From CAZICM01 sp964537685 (GTDB lineage: Bacteria; Myxococcota_A; Polyangia; Polyangiales; Polyangiaceae): a stretch of 22,056 nucleotides of DNA. The notes below the pieces were generated by a model, which saw nothing but the letters and a program-made list of their open reading frames with translations, was not told where the DNA came from and did not search any database. The stretch covers positions 1 to 22,056 of the forward strand of contig CAZICM010000099.1 of assembly GCA_964537685.1 (NCBI GenBank), read 5' to 3'. Within the stretch, counting starts at the first letter, position 1. Each line of letters opens with the position of its first letter. Made by a program: the position numbers and the translations under genes. Below are positions 13,801 to 21,948 of the stretch, piece by piece.

Positions 13801-15002
13801 TTGGATTTCTTTTTCAGATCCCGGATGGAAAATCCAATCGTCGATGATTCCAATCCCACGCATTCATCGGGCAAGCTCTCTTTACACCACATTGCGGGAG
13901 GCCCGGCCAGCTTTCTTATACAGCGTTCGGCTTGATCCACCGTCTTTGAAGCCTTGGGAAATTGGCTCAAACATTCCTTAAACGATAGCCGTTCAATACC
14001 TCGGTGTTCCTGTTCGCATACCGAGAAGTGCCGCTGCCGGACAAACGAATACGATAGATATTCCTGCGCAAACGCACACAAGCGGGCCTTATCCAGCTCC
14101 GGGACATCCTTCAGCATCAAAGCGCCTTTCACACCGCTGGATTTCTTTGCAAGCTCCGTCTTCGCCCTCGCCGATGCATCTCCATTTTCATCGAAATAAA
14201 CCTTCTTCCGATAGTCAAATAGAGCCCCCATCAGCTCGTCATCGCCGAAAAAACAGCCTGGCAGCTTTAATTCTTCACACAATGAGCGCAAAAAACGCTT
14301 TTCCTCCCCATACATCAAAGCCGGCGCATCGCCCGAAATCGCCTCCGAATGAGGCAGCGAAAGCCACTCGCCACACGTAAAACATATCTCCAATTGCCCC
14401 AAGGGCTTATCCTTCTCATCCATCAGCAAAATAAAATGATGCGGCTCAAATTCACAGCGGGTCCGCGCCCGGTTTTGCGATTCGCCCTCGCGAAACCCGC
14501 CCGCCTCGGCTTTCGATAAAAATGCGGCCAATCGATCGAATTGATCCTGCTGAAGCGGCACGCCCGGATCGATCACATGATAACAAAAGCGTCCATTCCG
14601 ATCGAATATATTGCATGGCTCGTCTTCAGAATCCCCCCGATCCTGAAAGTGATAAGCATATACCGTTGCTTTTTTAATTTCCCCCTTCATCAGAGGCCCC
14701 GTTTTTGGAATCGCCGCCCCAGGATCGAGCCTCACAGGATTAGGATGAAACCAAAAGGTATTCCGAAAATCCCAGGCCGCATGAAGCTCCGTTAAACGCG
14801 CCTCCAATAGCTCCGGCCGGTTTAAAGCCTTGTTCTGAGGAGATGGGGGAGCTCCCACGCTTGACGAACTCTGCGAAGGCACAGCTTTGGATTGTATGGC
14901 GGTATCCCTTGAACCGCACGCCCCGCTCAGCGCCGCGATTCCAAATCCCCCAAGCATCCAATGCATCAAATGCCGTTTTGCCCGGTAACGAATTGAATTC
15001 AT
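13782..15002 (-). CDS. Cysteine-rich putative lipoprotein of unknown function
   Basis: 406 residues. The basic start (residues 1-10), hydrophobic stretch MLGGFGIAALSGAC and Cys29 form a lipoprotein signal with a slightly off-consensus lipobox (LSGAC). A Ser/Pro/Gln linker follows (to about 60). The mature part is acidic to neutral and contains about fifteen cysteines, often in close pairs (CNIFDRNGRFC; CFTCG), which suggests disulfides outside the cytoplasm. I do not recognise a family. An AAAGGA sequence lies only 2 bases before the ATG, rather close; an in-frame Met13 would destroy the basic N-region. It shares a 126-bp divergent region with the histidine kinase gene, so the two may be linked in function. 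Confidence 0.75.
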   Translation of the reverse strand: MNSIRYRAKRHLMHWMLGGFGIAALSGACGSRDTAIQSKAVPSQSSSSVGAPPSPQNKALNRPELLEARLTELHAAWDFRNTFWFHPNPVRLDPGAAIPKTGPLMKGEIKKATVYAYHFQDRGDSEDEPCNIFDRNGRFCYHVIDPGVPLQQDQFDRLAAFLSKAEAGGFREGESQNRARTRCEFEPHHFILLMDEKDKPLGQLEICFTCGEWLSLPHSEAISGDAPALMYGEEKRFLRSLCEELKLPGCFFGDDELMGALFDYRKKVYFDENGDASARAKTELAKKSSGVKGALMLKDVPELDKARLCAFAQEYLSYSFVRQRHFSVCEQEHRGIERLSFKECLSQFPKASKTVDQAERCIRKLAGPPAMWCKESLPDECVGLESSTIGFSIRDLKKKSNQNAKQ

Positions 15003-15060
15003 TGTCCTTTGACCTTGCCCATGCCCAATCCCTGGACCTAGGGCAAGACTAAAACATCAA

Positions 15061-15089
15061 TTGATTTTTGTATGCGTATTTTTTATACA
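15061..15089 (+). promoter_or_regulatory. Possible sigma-70 promoter for the histidine kinase gene
   Basis: TTGATT (15061-15066) and TATACA (15084-15089) are 17 bases apart. Transcription would start near 15096, which favours the kinase start at 15129 over the ATG at 15072. A 7-bp inverted repeat, CTTGCCC (15014-15020) and GGGCAAG (15041-15047), lies just upstream and could be an operator. Confidence 0.4.
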
Positions 15090-15128
15090 CACATCCACCT
15101 CTTCGCTCCACCGCCGGCAAGCGCCAAT

Positions 15129-16586
15129 ATGTTTCAGTGGCTCACGCGATGTCCAACGACCGATCCAGCGCTCGCGCGTCTGTGGAGATTGCTCAATATT
15201 TTTCTGAGTGTTGCATTCATCCTCTGCTGCCTCAATGGTATGGCCGAGGGCCGATGGTCGATCCGAAGTATCTATTCGCTGATTACCATCGGGGGCCTTT
15301 CCGCTGTCTATTTCATCAATCAAAGCGGATGGATACGCTTGGCTGCCTGGCTATTCTTTGCAGCGGCGACGGCTCCATCTGTGATTGGCGTACTTCAGGT
15401 CGCTTCGCTGTCCTATGCAAATCCGTATTATGGAGTTTATTATCTATTGGCGGGCATTGGCATTGGCGGCGTATTTTTTTCTTTTCGAACGGCCGCGGCG
15501 CTCAGCATTCTGATCACGCTAACCGCCCTTTGGCTTTCGCTATTTGGCATTGAGTGGGCGGGCGGGCAGCCTTGGCAAAGCATAAAAGACCCCATTAACT
15601 ATTTGGTATCGCTGATATTATCGTGCATGGTTGTAGGATTATTGGCAAGCTATACAAGCTGGTCGCTGGAGCACGCGGCCACAGAAATCCGCGAGCGCAA
15701 AGCGGCCGAACAAATAGCCGAGGCGGCGCAGCAAGCAGCGGAAGCTGCAAATAAAGCTAAAAGCTTATTCCTCGCCAATATGAGCCACGAGCTCCGCACA
15801 CCGATGACCACGATATTGGGCTATACCGAAATGCTCTATGAAGAAGCCACGGCGGAGGGCCACACGCGCCTTGCTTCGGATCTGGAGCGCATAGAAACAT
15901 CGGGAAAGCATTTGCTTTCGATGATCAACGATATCCTCGATCTATCAAAGATAGAAGCGGGCAAAATGGATATCTTTGTCGAAGCATTTTCATTATCTAA
16001 ACTCCTCAGCGACGCGGATTTGGGATATACGGCGGACCCGCTGACAAAAAAACAAAACAACAAGCTTATCTTCGCACTGGCGCCCGGCTTGGATACCATG
16101 GCCACCGACCTGACCAAACTGCGCCAGGTGATGCTCAACCTCATTGGCAACGCGGCAAAATTCACTGAAAACGGCAAAATTTGGGTACGGGCCGAACCCC
16201 ATCCCAAAAAGCCCGACTGGATTCAAATTTCGGTGAAAGATACCGGTATTGGTATGACATCCGAACAATTGGAGCGATTATTCCAGCCCTTTGTACAAGG
16301 AGACTCATCGACAACCAAGCGCTATGGAGGCACTGGACTCGGCCTTGCGCTATCCAGGAATATATGCGGACTGCTTGGAGGCGATATATCCGCCGAAAGC
16401 AAACCGGGAGAAGGCTCGTGTTTTATGGTATCGCTTCCATTGCGCATTGCTCAGCCTCCGCCCGCGAATGCCAGCGTCTACGATAGCGTAAATACCAGGC
16501 GTTCAAGCACTCCGCCCGATAGAGCAAGCGCACTGCCCGATAGAACAAGCACTCCGCCCATATCGCTAAGAAGGCCAAAGGCATAA
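15129..16586 (+). CDS. Membrane-bound sensor histidine kinase, orphan
   Basis: 485 residues from 15129; an ATG at 15072 would add 19 residues but falls before the likely transcription start, and neither has a clear ribosome binding site. Residues 20-175 contain five or six hydrophobic helices forming a membrane sensor without a recognisable extracellular domain. An alanine-rich coiled coil (182-212) leads to the HisKA domain with His220 in SHELRTP. The ATPase domain has the N box (LNLIGNAAKFT, 336-346), G1 DTGIGM (371-376), F box (LFQPFVQ) and G2 GGTGLGL (400-406). It ends in a Ser/Thr/Pro/Arg tail. There is no receiver domain and no response regulator gene in the window, so its partner is elsewhere. 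Signal unknown. Confidence 0.88.
   Translation: MFQWLTRCPTTDPALARLWRLLNIFLSVAFILCCLNGMAEGRWSIRSIYSLITIGGLSAVYFINQSGWIRLAAWLFFAAATAPSVIGVLQVASLSYANPYYGVYYLLAGIGIGGVFFSFRTAAALSILITLTALWLSLFGIEWAGGQPWQSIKDPINYLVSLILSCMVVGLLASYTSWSLEHAATEIRERKAAEQIAEAAQQAAEAANKAKSLFLANMSHELRTPMTTILGYTEMLYEEATAEGHTRLASDLERIETSGKHLLSMINDILDLSKIEAGKMDIFVEAFSLSKLLSDADLGYTADPLTKKQNNKLIFALAPGLDTMATDLTKLRQVMLNLIGNAAKFTENGKIWVRAEPHPKKPDWIQISVKDTGIGMTSEQLERLFQPFVQGDSSTTKRYGGTGLGLALSRNICGLLGGDISAESKPGEGSCFMVSLPLRIAQPPPANASVYDSVNTRRSSTPPDRASALPDRTSTPPISLRRPKA
16504..16559 (+). repeat. Short tandem repeat encoding the kinase C-terminal tail
   Basis: About two and a half units of roughly 20 bases built from GCAC-T-(C)-GCCCGATAGA and ACAAGC/GCAAGC encode S-T-P-P-D-R-A-S-A-L-P-D-R-T-S-T-P-P. 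It looks like recent slippage expansion outside the catalytic domain. Confidence 0.55.
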
Positions 16587-16612
16587 GAGGGCATCCCAGG
16601 GAATCACCCTTA

Positions 16613-16735
16613 GAGGGTATCCTACAGGGCTACTGCGGGTTTCATATCTTCGGTCAACCTCCGTCACCGTACAATGTACGGCTCCGTCGGTCTCCCTAGC
16701 TATGAAACCCTCGTAACGCCCTGTAGGACACCCTC
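16613..16735. repeat. Nested inverted-repeat element (MITE-like or structured RNA)
   Basis: Bases 16613-16630 pair with 16718-16735 at 17 of 18 positions, and 16637-16646 pair perfectly with 16701-16710. Between them is a small internal loop (6 versus 7 bases). The 54-base centre carries CCGTAC-AAT-GTACGG (16667-16681), a perfect 6-bp hairpin. The whole can fold into one long stem with an apical hairpin. It sits between convergent genes (kinase and integrase). No open frame of note and no U-tract, so it is not an ordinary terminator, though it would act on either strand. Confidence 0.75.
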
Positions 16736-16878
16736 GCAGCCATAACACTCCAAAGCCTACCTTGTCAACTATCGGACACTGTTCGAGAATCCCCGCGCTG
16801 AGGCTTGCCCCCAACGCTTGAAGCTTTCGGGCGTCTCCCTACTGTTACCCAAGCCGCAAGACACCCGATCGAAACGCT

Positions 16879-18168
16879 TCACGGTTCGTCTTGCTCGCGA
16901 TCTTGAGACGCCCCCAAGGTGAGCGTTTCGAGGTCGCCGATCGCCTCTTGCAGATCCTTGGACACAGCATGCACATAGCGCATGGTCATCTTTAGATCCG
17001 CATGCCCCAGGAGCTTTTGAACCGCCCGCACATTCACCCGCGCCCTGCATAGCGCCGTCCCGAAATAGTGCCGCCCCGCATGCACCATCCAAGGAATTCG
17101 CCGCACGTTCGCGCGTTCGCGAATGCGATCCCACACGTCATAGATGCCCGCCGCGCCATAGGGTTCTCCATTGGGCGAAGGGCAAACAAGCGCATGCCCC
17201 ACCTTCGCCTCCATCGCCGAAAGCTCCCGGTAAAGCGAAGCATGGAGGGGAATGGTGCGCTCCTTTCCGCTCTTGGGCTTCTCGGCATACATCGCCGAAC
17301 CCTTGCCATCTTTGCCCGGTCCTCGGGAGATAGCTTGTCGCACCGTCAACATGCGCCGCCTTAAATCGATATCCCGCCACCTTAGCCCGCGCACTTCCGC
17401 AGTGCGCAAACCCGCATAGCATACCAACAGAATGATCAATCGCTCATTATGCGATTCACATGCTTGAACAAGCGTTTGAACCTCTGCATCGGTATAGGTA
17501 TCGATTTCGGGATCGGGCGTTCGCACCACCGAGGGCAATTCAGGCCGCGCCTTCAATCGCTTCTTTTCAAGCGCAAACTTGATCACGGAGCGAACGCATG
17601 CATAGGTGTGATTCGTCACCGCAGAAGAGCGTCCCGCTTCCCGATCCTTCTTTTGAAGCGCTCGAATATGCTCGGTTCCGAATTCATGAAGCGCTATGCT
17701 TCGCAATTCTTTAAGATGATTCTTCGCTATCGACTGATAGGTAAATTGCGTAGCCGCTTTCAAGGTCGGAACATAGTCCGAAAGCCATTCATCGACGGCA
17801 TCGCCAAAGGTAAAGGGTGGAGGCTCGCGAACGACGGAAGCCCGCGCCTCTTGATTAACGATTTCAAAAGGCGAACCGGTAATCATCAGCGCAGCCAATC
17901 GCCGCTTTAGCTCAGCCTTCGCGCCTTCCCACGTCTGAATTTCAGCATCGCGGCGATAGCGCGCAGACTTCCCTTTGTTTGGACCCGCTGGAACAGTGTA
18001 CCGAAAATCAATGACCAGAACGCGCTTTCCACGGCGGCGCACCTTTCGGACGCCTCCGGCCCCCCGCGTTTTCTTGTTGGGGGTGCTTTCGAATTCGATC
18101 GAATTAGAATCAATTCGACTGTTTTCTCGAGCGTTGTTTTCAAAACGATCAAAACTATCGCTTGCCAT
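16879..18168 (-). CDS. Tyrosine recombinase (phage-type integrase)
   Basis: 429 residues from the ATG at 18168, chosen for a GGAG about 9 bases before it (a TTG five codons upstream would place that site inside the gene). A basic, low-complexity N-terminus (1-50) is followed by a sheet-rich arm-binding domain, a core-binding SAM-like domain (about 118-205, FGDAVDEWLSDYVPT) and the catalytic domain. Catalytic residues are Arg255 (YAGLRTAEVRGLRW), His363 and Arg366 (VHAGRHYFGT), His389 (LLGHADLKMT) and nucleophile Tyr398 (MRYVHA). All six-residue functions look intact. It catalyses site-specific strand exchange for an integrated element. Followed upstream by the excisionase-like gene; together they form the Int/Xis module. 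No tRNA gene that might be the target is seen near it. Confidence 0.93.
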   Translation of the reverse strand: MASDSFDRFENNARENSRIDSNSIEFESTPNKKTRGAGGVRKVRRRGKRVLVIDFRYTVPAGPNKGKSARYRRDAEIQTWEGAKAELKRRLAALMITGSPFEIVNQEARASVVREPPPFTFGDAVDEWLSDYVPTLKAATQFTYQSIAKNHLKELRSIALHEFGTEHIRALQKKDREAGRSSAVTNHTYACVRSVIKFALEKKRLKARPELPSVVRTPDPEIDTYTDAEVQTLVQACESHNERLIILLVCYAGLRTAEVRGLRWRDIDLRRRMLTVRQAISRGPGKDGKGSAMYAEKPKSGKERTIPLHASLYRELSAMEAKVGHALVCPSPNGEPYGAAGIYDVWDRIRERANVRRIPWMVHAGRHYFGTALCRARVNVRAVQKLLGHADLKMTMRYVHAVSKDLQEAIGDLETLTLGASQDREQDEP

Positions 18169-18303
18169 GATCGAGAACTCCAATGCATGGCGCGCGTTTC
18201 GCGTGGCTTACCCATATCACGGTGACGCGCGCGGATCATCTTTTTTGTGTTGCCCTGCAAAATGCGCGGATTGCGCGCCTAAAGGCGTTTCCTTCAAGCC
18301 GCT

Positions 18304-18558
18304 TCAAGAGCCCGTTGCCCGCGAGGTCCATCGTTCATCGAGGCGCACGCGCCACAGTCGGCCAAGCTTGCGGGCTTCAATTCCATCGAATTGAGCGAAA
18401 ATGACGCCGTCTTCCGAGGTCTTGGCATTTCGTTCAATGCTTCGGCGCAGGGTAACGATTGAAACGCCTAGAAAATTAGCCGCCTCATCAATCCCCATCC
18501 ATCGGCCGCTGGGTTTTATTTTGGCTAGGCCCGGCTTTTCATTGGTCGCGTTCATCAT
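18304..18558 (-). CDS. Excisionase-like helix-turn-helix protein
   Basis: 84 residues with a GAGGTG site 5-6 bases before two adjacent ATG codons (18556-18558 or 18553-18555). Residues about 19-45 (RWMGIDEAANFLGVSIVTLRR) form a winged HTH of the MerR/excisionase class, and the following RKLGRLWRVRL strand supplies the wing. Size, small charged C-terminus and location just before the integrase gene on the same strand (135 bases apart) fit a recombination directionality factor or element repressor. There is no second DNA-binding domain. Whether it is Xis or a regulator of the integrase cannot be decided from sequence. Confidence 0.75.
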   Translation of the reverse strand: MMNATNEKPGLAKIKPSGRWMGIDEAANFLGVSIVTLRRSIERNAKTSEDGVIFAQFDGIEARKLGRLWRVRLDERWTSRATGS

Positions 18559-18960
18559 GTGAGCACCTCGATTTTTTTAATCCGTGCCTTGATTGAAGCG
18601 CCTTGAAATGAAGCCGCGAAGCATTCTTTGACATGCCAGGCAACGCGACACGAGCAGCATGGAGAAAATGCCTGCTCATCATATTGGTGATGAAATCAAA
18701 TGTATTTGTGCCGCTTGCGTATTAGATCCGATAAGTGAAAGCCCGCGCGCATGAATGAGGCGAGCCATCAAAATAGCCATTGACGCCCCAACGGCGCATC
18801 ATCCCGCGCTCGCGCTTATGCAAGCGCATGGCCGGAGACATGGGTGCGGGGCTCGTTCATGCCGATCGGATGCCGGCGATACGAAGGCCCTCGGCTTGGA
18901 ACTGACCACTCCATCGGAGACACACGACGTCCCCATTCCCAAAATGCCGCCCCCAGAAAA

Positions 18961-19020
18961 TATTTAATTCGCGCATTTTAAATAAAAATTCAAATTGTGA
19001 TTTCAATAGGTTGTGAATAT
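18961..19020. other. AT-rich stretch, possible DNA unwinding element
   Basis: 47 of 60 bases are A or T, against a GC-rich surrounding. It contains runs such as TTTTAAATAAAAATTCAAATT. Placed about 400 bases before the AGCGGT array, it could be an unwinding element of an origin. No DnaA box is seen beside it. Confidence 0.4.
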
Positions 19021-19211
19021 TTGTGCGCGCTCGCGCGCATGTGTTTTGCGCCCTGAAACGCCGCAAACCTATCGAGAGCCTTGATGGATCGATGTTTTCT
19101 TCCATGCTCCGCATCGATGGTACGCGAGGGCTGATTTCAAGCGTGCGCGTCCATTGCAAGCCCTATCCGCGCGGCTTTTTATTTCGTGGAACGGTTGCCA
19201 TGCGATCGGCC

Positions 19212-19230
19212 TGTGGAACGGCGTTCCACA
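19212..19230. promoter_or_regulatory. Perfect palindrome with a neighbouring half-site, operator-like
   Basis: TGTGGAAC and GTTCCACA flank a GGC centre. A further copy of the half-site, GTGGAACGG, occurs at 19186-19194, 27 bases to the left. This arrangement is typical of a dimeric regulator's operator with an auxiliary half-site. Confidence 0.5.
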
Positions 19231-19435
19231 CGCCTATTGAGGGGAAAGCGTTCGACATTCGCACAAGGCGCCCCTGTATTTCGGGCGGCTCGCGCTTGAC
19301 AACAACGCCCGCAACCCCGAACGGGGAATTTTGCCGCGCGCCCAAGCCTTCCTGCTTCGCCGATCCTAGGGCGTCAACACGCCTTCGGACTGCGTCAAAA
19401 ATTCGCTCATGGCGCCGCATGGGATTCGTTTAAAG

Positions 19436-19520
19436 AGCGGTTCAAAAAGCGGTGGGGGGAGTGGTGCGGGGAGCGGTCAAACAGCGGTGCCGGAGCGGTG
19501 GACGAGCGGTGACGAGCGGT
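19436..19520 (+). repeat. Helically phased array of eight AGCGGT motifs (iteron-like)
   Basis: AGCGGT begins at 19436, 19448, 19472, 19483, 19494, 19505 and 19515, with one variant, AGTGGT, at 19460. Spacings are 12, 12, 12, 11, 11, 11 and 10 bases, close to one DNA turn each, all in the same orientation. The spacers between copies are not conserved, so it is a protein-binding array rather than a slippage repeat. Iterons of plasmid origins and centromere-like partition sites look like this. Confidence 0.75.
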
Positions 19521-19668
19521 GAATCACGATTTTTGGAAGTGGGGGGAGCCCCGAGGCATTAGCGCATTGCACAAATTCAAGCGATGGTGCCGGCAATGCA
19601 TGCTGATTGCATTCTTTTTCGAATCGATGAACGGTGGGCAATATGTTTTCGAGGGGTTCACCCTAAAA

Positions 19669-19740
19669 GACTCACGCGAGCAGCACGATGGACATGGGCT
19701 CACGGCGTGAGTCACTCCCCGCGAATGGAGAGCGTGAGTC
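19669..19740. repeat. Three copies of a 9-base motif, two direct and one inverted
   Basis: GCGTGAGTC occurs at 19705-19713 and 19732-19740, and its reverse complement GACTCACGC at 19669-19677. The first direct copy is also half of a CTCAC-GGC-GTGAG palindrome (19699-19711). Likely binding sites of one DNA-binding protein. Confidence 0.55.
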
Positions 19741-19951
19741 ATTGCGCGCGAGGCAATGAAAGCCGGGTATTTTTGGCAAGAGCCTCGATTTGCAGCCGCT
19801 CGAAATCGCCGCAACCAAAAAACCGCCATGAAGCGCCGCCCCAAATCCAAAAACTCTTTTATGGGCGATGCATTCGCGTATTACATGAACCTTGAAACCC
19901 CTATTTCAGACGCGGCCCGAAAAAACAAATGCATTTAAAACATCGTGTTTC

Positions 19952-20001
19952 ATTGGGTTTTCTATTTGCTGCCCTGGAAATCCCATTGAATAAAACCCAA
20001 T
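19952..20001. repeat. 10-bp perfect inverted repeat
   Basis: ATTGGGTTTT (19952-19961) and AAAACCCAAT (19992-20001) are reverse complements with a 30-base spacer. It could be a hairpin in a transcript or another binding site; no U-tract follows. Confidence 0.4.
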
Positions 20002-20202
20002 TAAACCCAGACGGCCTTTTATTTTCCCGCAATGGCCGTCCAGCGCGCCGCCATTGAATTAAGAACGCGGCTTGCGGCACCTTGGCGCGGGTTTCCAACG
20101 CAATAACAAACCCTTTAAAACAAGCCCATCCATCACCATGCGGACCATGGCGAACGGGCATTTTTAATGCATGCCGTATGCGCTGAAATCAGGGCAAGGA
20201 AT

Positions 20203-21948
20203 ATGAAATCCAATCTTGCCCGCCGCATTGATGACACGGACGATCCCCGCATCCCGCATCCGATGTTTCCACGCTCGGATGGTCAACCAGAATCAAGGAA
20301 GATCTTTTATATCCGATTGTTTAGGAAGCGAAAGCATGATGGACCGATCGAATTTTGCCCGGTTCGCTTCCTCGCATCCGAGAGTCGAGACGAAGGATGG
20401 AGCTATTTCGTGGAGCGATTTGGAGGCGGTTATTACCGCGCCGAGGCCACGAGCTCCGCGAATAAGAAGCAGGCGTACACGGGCGGATCTTCGCTGAGAT
20501 GGTTTCACTTTCCGGGTAAATCGAAGCCTTTTCCTTTGCCCGGCTCAACTGTGCAAGAGCTGCCAAAACCGAGCGCGCCAACGATGCCAAACGCGACATG
20601 GAACGAGGTGCGCGCGCTTCTGAGATCGGAGCGGCGAGCCTTCGCGGAGTTGATCGAGGCCGAACGAAAAGCAAGCGATGAGCGGATGATCGCGGTGCTC
20701 GCGCGATTTGAGAAAGTGACGCGCGAAGAGCGCGAACGAATGCAAGCGATGGACGCGATGCTGCGCGAAGAGCGCGAGCGCGGCAAAGAAGCCGAAGAGC
20801 GCTTGATCGATGCGCTGAACTGGTTTGAAAAGACGGCGCGCAATCGCGAGGATGCAACGCGCGATGCCTTGCTCCGCGTGACGGAAGTGATGCGCATTCA
20901 TGCTGGAAATGAAGCTGTTCGGATCTCCTACGATGAATGGAGGCCGGTGGATGCGCCGAAGCCTCGGAAACCTCGAAAGCCTCGATTGCCTTCAACCGAT
21001 CGGAAAGCGCGCGCGCCCAAAGGCAAGAAAGCCAAGGCTCGCGATGAGGCGCCGAGCGATGGACACGGGGGATTTACTCACCCTCCTGATTTGAATTTCG
21101 CGCGAGAGATTGGCGTTCATTTTAAGCCCGAAGCCTATCGTTCGGCCGTTGTGGCGCATCTAAGAAGACCAGACGCGGAGCCGCCGAGCGAGCAGGAAGA
21201 CGAGTCCTTTGAACCCTCGCCCGCCGCGATGACGGCCGACCATACGCAGCGGGAAGAGAGCCTTGGCGACGGTACACAGCACAGCGAAACGAACACGGCG
21301 GACAGCGAATCGAAGGCGGAAGGCGACGCGGGAAGCGAAGCAACGGATGAGGCGAAAACAGCGAGCGAAAGCGATACGAATGCCAAATCGCCGAGTACTT
21401 GGGAGCTCTTGCAGAGATGGCGAGGGGAACTAGAGCAGAAGCAAGGAGGCGCGAGCACAAACGCCGTTCCGCCTACAGATCAAGCCGAGGCCGAGCATCC
21501 CCACGCACCGCAAACAGAAGCACCGACAAGCGCGCGCGAAGGCGTCAGTGAAGGCAACGATCATCCAAGCCAAGGGAGCGCAGAGACTCCATCGAGCGAT
21601 GCATCGACGGCATGCGGCGAGGCTGAAGGATCAGCATCGCCCTTTATCATTGCTCTGTTGAACGCACAAAAACGCCTTGAAACGCATACAAGCGAACAGA
21701 TTTTGAACAGCGTACAGACGACACGCGACAACGTCGTGAACGGCTCGCCCTCGATGCTCGAAGCCGTATCGATCCGCGTTCAACAAAGGCCGCCTATCAA
21801 CGTTCCAGAAGGCACAACGACAGTCCGCACGCTTCACGGATGGGTGACGATTCCGAGCGAGTGGCTGGAGCCAAACATCACAGACGATGTGCGCGCGATG
21901 CTTTCGAATTTACTTTCGCAGCGCATCCCCATCGACACGCCCGAATAA
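20203..21948 (+). CDS. Large coiled-coil protein of a mobile element, function unknown
   Basis: 581 residues from the ATG at 20203, with AGGGCAAGGA ending 3 bases before it; an ATG 36 bases upstream has no site. Residues 33-112 are a small globular domain containing WSYFVERFGGGYYRAEA. Residues 132-240 are a long, highly charged coiled coil (REERERMQAMDAMLREERER). Then come a basic Lys/Pro/Arg hinge (251-280, PKPRKPRKPR), an acidic low-complexity stretch (about 330-490) rich in Ser, Glu, Asp and Thr, and a C-terminal ordered part with HGWVTIPSEWLEP. No known family. The basic hinge may bind DNA. A broken copy of residues about 362-510 lies inverted at 538-1025, so the gene belongs to a family carried by mobile DNA here. 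Replication, partition or transfer roles are possible but unproven. Confidence 0.75.
   Translation: MKSNLARRIDDTDDPRIPHPMFPRSDGQPESRKIFYIRLFRKRKHDGPIEFCPVRFLASESRDEGWSYFVERFGGGYYRAEATSSANKKQAYTGGSSLRWFHFPGKSKPFPLPGSTVQELPKPSAPTMPNATWNEVRALLRSERRAFAELIEAERKASDERMIAVLARFEKVTREERERMQAMDAMLREERERGKEAEERLIDALNWFEKTARNREDATRDALLRVTEVMRIHAGNEAVRISYDEWRPVDAPKPRKPRKPRLPSTDRKARAPKGKKAKARDEAPSDGHGGFTHPPDLNFAREIGVHFKPEAYRSAVVAHLRRPDAEPPSEQEDESFEPSPAAMTADHTQREESLGDGTQHSETNTADSESKAEGDAGSEATDEAKTASESDTNAKSPSTWELLQRWRGELEQKQGGASTNAVPPTDQAEAEHPHAPQTEAPTSAREGVSEGNDHPSQGSAETPSSDASTACGEAEGSASPFIIALLNAQKRLETHTSEQILNSVQTTRDNVVNGSPSMLEAVSIRVQQRPPINVPEGTTTVRTLHGWVTIPSEWLEPNITDDVRAMLSNLLSQRIPIDTPE

Larger units (their letters stand above)
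18559..20202. other. 1.6-kb apparently non-coding region rich in ordered repeats
   Basis: No frame here combines a ribosome binding site, convincing composition and a recognisable family. The longest open stretches, about 19023-19433 and 19584-19895, lack start signals, and a 60-codon frame ending at 19938 has only a badly spaced GAGG. Instead the region holds an AT-rich stretch, an AGCGGT array, a 9-base motif in three copies and several perfect palindromes, listed separately. A further small palindrome, CCCCG-AA-CGGGG, lies at 19315-19326. The layout, between the Int/Xis genes and a divergent large gene, suits a control or replication/transfer region of a mobile element. Confidence 0.6.

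Noticed and set aside
16587..16878. tRNA gene as an integration target next to the integrase
   Set aside because: The paired segments form one long hairpin, not a cloverleaf; no TψC-loop signature and no anticodon arm.
19023..19433. Open plus-strand frame of 136 codons
   Set aside because: No ribosome binding site, arginine/serine-heavy composition typical of a chance frame in GC-rich DNA, and the segment contains palindromes instead.
19584..19938. Two overlapping small plus-strand frames before the coiled-coil gene
   Set aside because: Start codons lack usable ribosome binding sites and no family is recognisable; the later one (ending at 19938) remains barely possible.
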